Source of the DNA: MGOM01 sp035455265
Lineage (GTDB): Bacteria > Chloroflexota > Anaerolineae > Anaerolineales > E44-bin32
NCBI GenBank assembly: GCA_035455265.1
Contig: DATIFK010000081.1
Location: forward strand, 1 to 25,725
DNA length: 25,725 nt
Direction of reading: 5' to 3'
The notes beneath the pieces are model-generated. The model made no database searches. It worked only from the letters and a program-made list of their open reading frames with translations, and was not told the DNA's origin. The position numbers and the translations under genes are program-made. How positions within the stretch are numbered: the first letter of the stretch is position 1; each line of letters begins with the position of its first letter. Positions 20,875 to 25,725 of this stretch are shown here, one piece after another.

Positions 20875-21375
20875 TCACGGCTGGGCTGGCGGCGCCTGGC
20901 TCATCCGGGGGGTGCGCGGGATGAGCTGGTAGCCGATCCAGATCAGGGCGAGGGCGTAGAGGATGTAGCCCAAGAGGAGGACAGAGGCGGCCGCCAAGGC
21001 AAGAACGACGCCTGAACTCCTGTGGAAGAGAACGCCGCCCCTCATAGACACTCCGAGCAGTAAGCTTCCGATGAGGAAGACCGTGAAGGCGATGAGGGAA
21101 GGAATGACATAGGCGAATGAAGATGCAGGAAGGAGGGGTGCGACTGCCTGGGTCAAGAAGGGTTGGGACCAAGTGCTCAACAATGATAAGCCGATCCCTA
21201 GCCAGCCTCCGCTCGAGGAAGACTGATGAAGAACAACTCCAAATGAGAGTAAGGCGATCGTGTAAACGAGCGGGATCATCATCGACGGGTGGCGCGCGAA
21301 AATGATAGCGAGCACTCCATATGCGACCAAGGCTATTCCAGCAACATATCGCAGAGCGCCTTTGGAGAGCAGCAT
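20875..21375 (-). CDS. Membrane protein, uncharacterised (166 aa)
   Basis: ATG at 21375; GGAG lies about 9-10 nt upstream. The frame upstream runs through the attC and is discounted. Hydrophobic segments at about 9-27, 33-49, 56-72, 88-109 and 123-147 give five predicted helices. The Ser-rich turn 'HQSSSSGGWLGIG' lies between helices 2 and 3, and the tail 'RTPRMSQAPPAQP' is cytoplasmic by the positive-inside rule. No family recognised. Base composition in 21000-21350 is noticeably less GC-rich than in the flanking cassettes, which suggests a separate origin. Confidence 0.72.
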   Translation of the reverse strand: MLLSKGALRYVAGIALVAYGVLAIIFARHPSMMIPLVYTIALLSFGVVLHQSSSSGGWLGIGLSLLSTWSQPFLTQAVAPLLPASSFAYVIPSLIAFTVFLIGSLLLGVSMRGGVLFHRSSGVVLALAAASVLLLGYILYALALIWIGYQLIPRTPRMSQAPPAQP

Positions 21376-21415
21376 CCTAGAGTGACTCCACAGCTTTGAG
21401 AGCCTACCGGTGCCC

Positions 21416-21533
21416 GCCCGACGGCCTCGAGATGAGCCCCCGGGCCAGCGGTTCGATACTACTCCAAACCCGATCCGCCGCCAGCCGGATCGGTCACGTG
21501 CCAACCAGAAGGGGCTCCTTCGAGTTGTTAGAC
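21416..21533 (-). repeat. attC site, short type
   Basis: R' is GTCGGGC (21416-21422, one mismatch); R'' is GTCTAAC (21527-21533, consensus) and contains the TAA of the next gene. The arms CTCGA/TCGAG and GAGCCCC/GGGGCTC pair perfectly near the ends. Interior TTCGATACTACTCC and CCGCCAGCCGGATCGGTC follow the common order. Length 118 bp; GAACACC arms absent. Confidence 0.85.
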
Positions 21534-22304
21534 TCTCCCGGTGAACTCGACGATGAGCTCCGGCCCTTCACCATACGGTTCCCCGGCATATCCGCCCCAT
21601 CTGTTGACGATGACAAACTCCTGGTCCGCGATCAGGCTCAGCAGCTCCTCAGGATAGTAACAGCGCATCGAAATCTTGAGCACCGTTTCATCCACCAGCC
21701 TATCCTGCTCGTAGCGACGGTAGACAAGTTCTGGATACAGGACAAGCTTCTCGCGGTCCATGTGCGCCCGGCGATCGTGAAGCGTGACTCGCCCTCCCTC
21801 GAACGGAACCTCCCATCGAAACCTTTCGTGATCCGTAGCCCACTCGCGCCTCATCCGGTCGGCATCCAGAGAGGGCCGGAACAGGGTCAGAATCGCGGTC
21901 CCTCCCGACGAGAGATGAGTCCGAACCGTCGTGAAGTAACCGCTCACTTCGCGGTCAGTCTCCAGAGTCTGGAACACCCGAAACGGGGCAATGATGAGGT
22001 CGAACGCCTTCCCGAGCTCTAGGTCCGTGATGTCTCCCTGGCGAACCTCCACTCTGGGCCGAAGAAGTCGCTTCTCGGCCAGTTTCCGACGGCAGAGCGC
22101 GAGCATGGTTTCGGAGACATCTACTCCAAGGATATGGCCGCAGTTCTCAGCCAGGGGAACAAGAACGCGGCCTGTGCCACAGCCCAGCTCGAGAATGCTC
22201 GCCTCCGGGGATGGGATCCGCTGCTGATAGAAGCGAATATCGTCCGGATTCTCCGGGCTGAGGTCGTAGTAACGGGCTGCGTTCTCAGGAATGTCCGTTC
22301 GCAT
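21528..22304 (-). CDS. Class I SAM-dependent methyltransferase
   Basis: ATG at 22304. No ribosome site is seen, and the start is only 15 nt past the upstream attC's R' edge, so translation may use a leader from the preceding cassette. The 258-residue product has motif I 'ILELGCGTGRVLVPL' (37-51), motif II 'ILGVDVSETML' (58-68), motif III 'VEVRQGDITDLELGKAFDLIIAPFRVFQTL' and 'HLSSGGTAILTLF'. The C-terminal third, with 'MRCYYPEELLSLIADQEF', matches the Methyltransf_25-type enzymes. The N-terminal 'ARYYDLSPENPDDIRFYQQRI' is typical of the same group. The TAA is inside R''. Substrate unknown. Confidence 0.9.
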   Translation of the reverse strand: MRTDIPENAARYYDLSPENPDDIRFYQQRIPSPEASILELGCGTGRVLVPLAENCGHILGVDVSETMLALCRRKLAEKRLLRPRVEVRQGDITDLELGKAFDLIIAPFRVFQTLETDREVSGYFTTVRTHLSSGGTAILTLFRPSLDADRMRREWATDHERFRWEVPFEGGRVTLHDRRAHMDREKLVLYPELVYRRYEQDRLVDETVLKISMRCYYPEELLSLIADQEFVIVNRWGGYAGEPYGEGPELIVEFTGRV

Positions 22305-22318
22305 GGTGGTGTCGGAGC

Positions 22319-22444
22319 GCCTAGCGGCCTCGAGATGAGCCCTGGACGAATAATGGGATCTTCGGACCGCCGGGCCAGCGCTTCGAACCTATCTTAGACC
22401 GGTTTCGCCACAGCTGGCCGGGTCAGTCGATTGAGTTGTCAGGC
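22319..22444 (-). repeat. attC site, intermediate length
   Basis: R' is GCTAGGC (22319-22325, GTT changed to GCT); R'' is GCCTGAC (22438-22444). The inner arms GACCGCCGGGCCAGC and GCTGGCCGGGTCAGTC pair well around TTCGAACCTATCTTAGACC. The GGTGTTC half-arm and its neighbours are missing on the R'' side while GGACGAA remains on the other, so one side has been shortened. Length 126 bp. Confidence 0.85.
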
Positions 22445-22478
22445 GCTCCCGGCTCATCAGCTGGGGCCCAGGCTTCGA

Positions 22479-22877
22479 CTAGGGCCATCGGAAGACGAGG
22501 ATGGTGACCAGAACCAGGATGTCCAGGAGGATGCCGATCCCTCCTTGGCCATCGATGTTCTGGAGTTGCCCGTTCCAGGTGAGAAGGAAGAGAAGGGCCG
22601 ACACCGCGGCCGAGGCGGCGACAGATGGACGCCACCAGGCCTGACCCGCTAGAAGGCCCACGGCGCCGAGGAGCAGGCCCACGGCGACGAGGACGCAGAA
22701 AGCGCTGGTGAAAGCGCGCGTGCCGCTCTCGCCGAGAGCCCTTGTGAGCGCCCACGAACCGACGGGCCAGGTCATGTGAGGCTTCAGTTCGAAGATCTTG
22801 TAGCTCTGCGCGAAGTAGAGCAGGTGGACGAGACCATGGAGTGCGAGGAAGACGCTGACGAGGATTTGGGCGAGCAT
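22479..22877 (-). CDS. Membrane protein, uncharacterised (132 aa)
   Basis: ATG at 22877 with AGGAGG 7 nt upstream. The frame upstream, which crosses the attC, is discounted. Four hydrophobic segments are seen at about 3-22, 54-76, 84-98 and 110-128. The loop 'AQSYKIFELKPHMTWPVGSWALTRALGES' between helices 1 and 2 is amphipathic. 'FLALHGLVHLLYF' in helix 1 carries two His that could bind a metal or heme. No family recognised. It is a single-gene cassette with attC sites on both sides. Confidence 0.75.
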   Translation of the reverse strand: MLAQILVSVFLALHGLVHLLYFAQSYKIFELKPHMTWPVGSWALTRALGESGTRAFTSAFCVLVAVGLLLGAVGLLAGQAWWRPSVAASAAVSALLFLLTWNGQLQNIDGQGGIGILLDILVLVTILVFRWP

Positions 22878-22924
22878 GGGCGGTCCTCCTGGGGGAATCG
22901 CGCGACTGGCGGGAAAGGGAGGCC

Positions 22925-23160
22925 ACTTAACGGCCTCGAGATGGGGCTGGGACGAACACCAGGATTTCGACCGCCCGGGCCGGCTTTTTGGGGCCGATCC
23001 TAGACCCGATTCGCCGAAGCTGGTCGGGTCGGTCGCGACACCGTCCCGGCCGTCTCGCCCCGGCGGGCCAATACCCTGCAAACGATCCATGGGGCTCGCG
23101 GCCCGAACGGGGTGTTCTCCCGGGAGCAGCTAGAGGGGGCTCGCATCGCTTTGTTTTGGC
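22925..23160 (-). repeat. attC site, long type with 63-bp extra arm
   Basis: R' is GTTAAGT (22925-22931), a full GTTRRRY match. The R'' end, CGCTTTGTTTTGGC, is altered from CGAGTTGTTAGGC (box about 23153-23160). The extra arm occupies 23050-23112. GAACACC and GGTGTTC flank it as the next pairing outward. Length 236 bp, the longest in the window. Confidence 0.82.
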
Positions 23161-23185
23161 GCATGCGGACTTCATGGGTTCCGGC

Positions 23186-23803
23186 TCACGAACGCCAACC
23201 GACTCCTATGAGATCGCCTACCCAGCCTGTGAGTGGCGCGAGTCGGGGGCGCACGAACCTTTCGCCGACCACGATCCCAAGGTGGTCGAGCTCGCCAAGA
23301 AAGCTCTCCGGTGACGGCGGCTCCATATCGGCAAACCCCTCGGTCAAGAGCGGGTAAGACAGTCGGAGCGCTCGGCTGGTCACTAGCTCGAAGAAGAACC
23401 TGGCTCCGGGTTTGAGGACGCGCGCAACTTCCCCGACTGCCTTCCGCCAGGCGGGCTCAAGATGGATGGCGCCGAAGTCGAAGACGGCGTCGAAAGTGGC
23501 TTCCTTGGCTGCCAGGGCCGTTGCGTTCCCAACGGCAAGTGTGACACGCCCCGCGCTGTAGGTGGCAAGGCGCTGACGAGCATGTTGAATCATTTTGGGA
23601 TCGATATCGATAGCTTCGACTTTGCCGGCCCGGAACTCCTCTAAGATGATGGAGACGCCCACGCCGCCACCACAGCCAATCTCAAGGACATGACCGCCTT
23701 CCACGACGCCTCCGAGGGCCTGCATCTGGGAGGCGACGTAGGCTTGAGCCAGAGCCCGCAAAGGGCTGTTGAGAGCGGCCCGGCCAAGCCAATTCAGCCT
23801 CAT
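23186..23803 (-). CDS. Class I SAM-dependent methyltransferase
   Basis: The ATG at 23803 begins the domain; no strong ribosome site. The 205-residue product has motif I 'VLEIGCGGGVGVSIILEEF' (39-57), motif II 'VEAIDIDPKMIQHARQRL' (62-79), motif III/IV 'VGNATALAAKEATFDAVFDFGAIHL' and 'EVARVLKPGARFFFELV'. The GCGGG..G motif with 'DIDPKMI..A' is typical of Methyltransf_25/31 enzymes. The Arg/Leu-rich N-terminus 'MRLNWLGRAALNSPLRALAQ' resembles a subgroup of small uncharacterised methyltransferases. Flanked by attC sites. Confidence 0.9.
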   Translation of the reverse strand: MRLNWLGRAALNSPLRALAQAYVASQMQALGGVVEGGHVLEIGCGGGVGVSIILEEFRAGKVEAIDIDPKMIQHARQRLATYSAGRVTLAVGNATALAAKEATFDAVFDFGAIHLEPAWRKAVGEVARVLKPGARFFFELVTSRALRLSYPLLTEGFADMEPPSPESFLGELDHLGIVVGERFVRPRLAPLTGWVGDLIGVGWRS

Positions 23804-23831
23804 GGAGAGCGACCTGCGGAGGCGAGCATGC

Positions 23832-24001
23832 GTCTGGCGACCTCGAGATGACCCCTGGACGAACACCCGGATCTTCGGACGCCGGGCCAGCTCTTGGGAC
23901 CGATCTTGGACCCGATTCGCCGAAGCTGGTCGGGTCGGTCGCGAACACCGTCCGGCGTCTTCCCGGGAGCACCCAGAAGGGACTCTATCGAGTTGTTAGG
24001 G
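23832..24001 (-). repeat. attC site, standard long form, R' mutated
   Basis: R'' is CCCTAAC (23995-24001), near-consensus, and contains the TAA of the SnoaL-like gene. The R' position reads GTCTGGC on the plus strand, without AAC. GACCTCGAGATGACCCCTGGACGAACACCCGGATCTTCG follows in the common order, and CCGATTCGCCGAAGCTGGTCGGGTCGGTCGCGAACACCGTCC is almost identical to the matching part of the 22.9 kb site. Length 170 bp. Confidence 0.82.
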
Positions 24002-24403
24002 CGCATGCAGATGGCGTTTGAATAGACTCCCATCATAGTAGAGGGCTTCCTTCGTGAGCTTGGCGCCGGCTATTTGGAGGATCGAAACGACTGGCACCGA
24101 GGCCGGTTCGCCGCTCCGGGCGCTGTCGCTGTAGGTTCCCTGCAAGGCAGCGAACCGCCCGTCCGAAGACACAAAGGATGAATGGAAAACAAGCCGAAAG
24201 CCCTCTCTGGCGAAGGACGAGGCGAGCTCATCCTTCAGCTGGCGGATCTTGGCGTGGACCTGGACGGCAAAGTCGACGTAATCCGCCTCCTGGGAGAATA
24301 GGGCGAGATAGGCGCGGGCGTCCTTCTTCTGGTAGGCGGAAATGTAGTCGGCGACCACGGACTCAGGCGAGTCTGCAGGGGATGGAGCCTCAGTGGGGGG
24401 CAA
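23996..24403 (-). CDS. SnoaL/NTF2-like protein (135 aa)
   Basis: The start is a TTG at 24403 with AAGGAG 6 nt upstream; no ATG fits. The product starts with a Pro-rich stretch, then 'SVVADYISAYQKKDARAYLALFSQEADYVDF', the first helices and strand of the NTF2-like cone fold, 'FREGFRLVFHSSFVSSDGRFAALQGTYSD' as the central sheet, and 'SILQIAGAKLTKEALYYD' as the closing strands. The family includes ketosteroid isomerases, polyketide cyclases and many stress proteins; the catalytic residues of any one class are not evident. Its TAA is within the attC R'' box. Confidence 0.82.
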   Translation of the reverse strand: MPPTEAPSPADSPESVVADYISAYQKKDARAYLALFSQEADYVDFAVQVHAKIRQLKDELASSFAREGFRLVFHSSFVSSDGRFAALQGTYSDSARSGEPASVPVVSILQIAGAKLTKEALYYDGSLFKRHLHAP

Positions 24404-24455
24404 CGTTGTCTCCTTTGGCCGAAGGGACGCCGCGCGGCCGGGGCTACCGGATGCG

Positions 24456-24688
24456 GCCCAACGGCCCCGAGATCAGCCCGGACGAACACAAGGATCTTCG
24501 ACTGCCCGGCCAGGCCCTCGATACTACATCAAACCCATTTTGCCGCAGCTGGCCGGCTCGTTCGCGAACACCGTCCCGGCCGTCTCGCCCCGGCGGGCCA
24601 ATACCCTGCAAACGATCCATGGGGCTCGCGGCCCGAACGGGGTGTTCTCCCAGAAGCACCCAAAAGGGGCTCCTTCGAGTTGTTATCG
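24456..24688 (-). repeat. attC site, long type with 63-bp extra arm
   Basis: R' is GTTGGGC (24456-24462), a full match. The R'' end CGAGTTGTTATCG gives a partly altered CGATAAC (24682-24688). The extra arm at 24580-24642 is identical to that at 23050-23112. TTCGATACTACATCAAACC and GCCGCAGCTGGCCGGCTCG show the usual inner order. Length 233 bp; 34 bp from the RraB-like stop. Confidence 0.85.
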
Positions 24689-24722
24689 CCGGCAGACAGC
24701 GAGGGCCTTGGGGGATGGGGTT

Positions 24723-25073
24723 CTACTTAACGATGTAACAACCCCAACCGTCGTAGACCGCGTCATGCTCATGGGCAAGGTCGAAGAGGCGACTGGTGTC
24801 TGGAAGGATTCGCCGGATCTCCGGGACTGTGTCCTTGATGAGGTCAAAGTAGTAGTAGACCTTGCCGTGTTGTCTGCCGGACATGATTTCAGAGGCTTCG
24901 AAACCGTTATCAAGTCCCCATTTCACAATGGCGTCAGCATCCTGTCGGGTATCGGCGTTGAAGTGGTGCTCGATCCGATGGGGCTTGGCCAGGTTGGAGC
25001 CGCTTGCCCTGAGGGCGGCGATGACCTTCAAGTCGCTATCCATCTGCTGTTTGAGCTCTTCCTTTGTGGGCAT
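24723..25073 (-). CDS. RraB-family (regulator of ribonuclease E activity B) protein
   Basis: ATG at 25073 with AGGA about 6 nt upstream. The 116-residue product resembles RraB: an N-terminal helix 'MDSDLKVIAALRASGSNLAKPHRIEHHFNADTRQDADAIVKWGLDNGFEA' ('g.dl.kpr.v.h.~.~......~~.~~.~~Gf.~'), a strand with 'VYYYFDLIKDT', and the C-terminal 'LFDLAHEHDAVYDGWGCYIVK', with the hallmark 'YDGWG'. In gammaproteobacteria RraB binds RNase E and lowers its activity; in other lineages the partner is unknown. The call rests on the overall pattern. It is a clean single-gene cassette. Confidence 0.85.
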   Translation of the reverse strand: MPTKEELKQQMDSDLKVIAALRASGSNLAKPHRIEHHFNADTRQDADAIVKWGLDNGFEASEIMSGRQHGKVYYYFDLIKDTVPEIRRILPDTSRLFDLAHEHDAVYDGWGCYIVK

Positions 25074-25121
25074 TCAGCTTCCTATCTTGACGGCCCTGGT
25101 GGCGAGCGGCTGCAAGCAAGC

Positions 25122-25222
25122 GCCTAACGGCCTGAGGATGTGCCCTGGGCAAACACCAGGATCTTCGACCGCCGGGCCAGCTCAAGGATACTCCTGCATT
25201 GGCCGAGACAAGCGAGGGAAGT
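25122..25222 (-). repeat. attC site with perfect R' but missing R'' half
   Basis: R' is GTTAGGC (25122-25128), perfect. It is followed by GGCCTGAGGATGTGCCCTGGGCAAACACCAGGATCTTCGACCGCCGGGCCAGCTCAAGGATACTCCTGC, in the usual order, and then the similarity stops. No CGAGTTGTTAGGC-type end is found up to the YqcC-like stop near 25335. 25223-25334 shows no gene and no other recognisable feature. The site has lost its R'' half by deletion or replacement. Confidence 0.7.
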
Positions 25223-25334
25223 ACCTGAACGCCTGCCACGGGCTTGCATGGTTCTTGACCAACGGTATGCGGCTTCAACCGACGGCAGGCCAAAGCCAAT
25301 GATCGTGGCGCTCTCGTGGTTCTTCGGGTGGCCC

Positions 25335-25661
25335 TTACGGACCTGGGAATAGGACGTCGAACTCGGCCAGGAGAGTGGCGAGGCGAGCTGCTCTGGGGTC
25401 TGTGTCGAATTCTCGAATGGCCTGAGTCCCAACTGCGCTCAAGCTTGGGAATCGGTTGACAGCGATCGCTTCGCGAACGCGCGGGATGAAGATGAATTGG
25501 AGCCACTGGGAGAACGACATCTTGTCGGTGCCGAACGCGGCGGAGAACTCCAGCTGGTGGGGTTCAAGTGGCGATGCCTGCCAGAAACCAATGGCACGCA
25601 TCTCGGACTCGATCTCGTCCAGCTTGGCGGCGATGGCCGCGGAACGGTTTGGAGCCTTCAT
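25335..25661 (-). CDS. YqcC-family (DUF446) protein
   Basis: ATG at 25661. The 108-residue product matches the YqcC-like family: 'AAIAAKLDEIESEMRAIGFWQ' (helix 1), 'FSAAFGTDKMSFSQWLQFIFIPRVREAI', corresponding to the family's central '.pF..dtm.f.qWLQ.vfiPr' motif, and 'LATLLAEFDVLFPG' at the end ('L...D.lF'). YqcC is a small helical protein often encoded next to truC (tRNA pseudouridine synthase C); its own function is unknown. Here it stands alone, without truC, as a cassette between a half-attC and another attC. Confidence 0.85.
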   Translation of the reverse strand: MKAPNRSAAIAAKLDEIESEMRAIGFWQASPLEPHQLEFSAAFGTDKMSFSQWLQFIFIPRVREAIAVNRFPSLSAVGTQAIREFDTDPRAARLATLLAEFDVLFPGP

Positions 25662-25682
25662 GGCCTGGGGCCTCGCTGGCCC

Positions 25683-25725
25683 GCCGAATGCCCCCGAGGC
25701 GAGCTCTGGACGAACACTCCGACCT
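25683..25725 (-). repeat. Partial attC at the right edge
   Basis: GCCGAATGCCCCCGAGGCGAGCTCTGGACGAACACTCC matches the R' side of the 16.1 and 22.9 kb sites (R' box itself degenerate) and runs off the window. The cassette array therefore continues to the right. Confidence 0.7.

Noticed and set aside
22479..23090. Longer membrane-protein gene starting at an ATG inside the 63-bp attC arm (MDRLQGIGPP...)
   Set aside because: The extension is translated attC sequence; the ATG at 22877 has AGGAGG at 7 nt. In the other two copies the same ATG is not joined to a gene in frame, so it is chance.
15324..25725. Repeated elements at intervals could be a CRISPR array
   Set aside because: Spacing is 0.4-1.6 kb with genes between, repeats are long, variable and dyadic, and no cas gene is present.
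15324..25725. The dyads could be REP/BIME or MITE elements instead of attC sites
   Set aside because: They keep one orientation, abut stop codons, and carry RYYYAAC and GTTRRRY ends in the right order. I keep the MITE idea only for the 63-bp insert.

Overview
This window is best read as a stretch of an integron gene-cassette array, or a cluster of attC sites whose integrase gene lies outside the window. It comes from a high-GC bacterium. I recognise about 36 protein genes plus one doubtful relic. All but one are encoded on the minus strand. Most are short (53-331 codons, one of 469) and encode single-domain proteins with unrelated functions. Many of their stop codons touch or overlap a box of the form RYYYAAC or RYYYGAC, followed on the minus strand by a long imperfect dyad. 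The best of these dyads end in GTTRRRY just before the next gene. That is the attC layout (R'' box, paired arms, R' box). Fourteen copies lie at 15.3-25.7 kb, two of them truncated and one cut by the window edge. About ten more eroded copies are scattered over 0.35-14.5 kb. No integrase, attI, transposase, rRNA or tRNA is visible.

The organism cannot be fixed from the sequence. The GC content, an F420-type (deazaflavin) nitroreductase, a CarD-like regulator, DinB proteins and frequent GTG/TTG starts would fit a soil or sediment phylum such as Chloroflexota, Actinomycetota or Acidobacteriota. This is inference.

Layout. 0-6.2 kb: partial deazaflavin nitroreductase, two uncharacterised soluble proteins, two membrane proteins, a VOC protein, a cupin, a metallo-beta-lactamase-fold hydrolase, a DinB protein, a tiny membrane protein and a DUF5655-type protein. 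attC traces here are weak. 6.4-7.1 kb: a CarD-like gene on the plus strand with its own -10 box. 7.2-14.5 kb: a lipoprotein, a GNAT acetyltransferase, an isoprenylcysteine-methyltransferase-like membrane enzyme, a membrane protein, a ClbS/DinB protein, a Trm112-domain methyltransferase, an AAC(2')-like acetyltransferase, an ABM monooxygenase-fold protein, and a translationally coupled DUF1801-VOC pair. 14.5-25.7 kb: clear cassettes carrying four methyltransferases, a TMEM175-like channel, an RRM RNA-binding protein with its own terminator, a 2-oxoacid-dehydrogenase-type acyltransferase, a TPR lipoprotein, a 4HBT thioesterase, two small membrane proteins, an NTF2/SnoaL-like protein, an RraB-like protein and a YqcC-like protein.

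The genes do not form a pathway. They look like an adaptive reservoir: small-molecule modification or detoxification (acetyl- and methyltransferases, VOC, cupin, MBL, ABM, DinB, nitroreductase), membrane proteins, and regulators of transcription or RNA (CarD, RRM, RraB, YqcC). The orientation places the attI/integrase end to the right of the window, so cassettes on the left should be oldest, which matches the leftward decay of the attC sites. Three attC sites share an almost identical 63-bp inverted-repeat arm at the same internal position, an unusual feature of this array.
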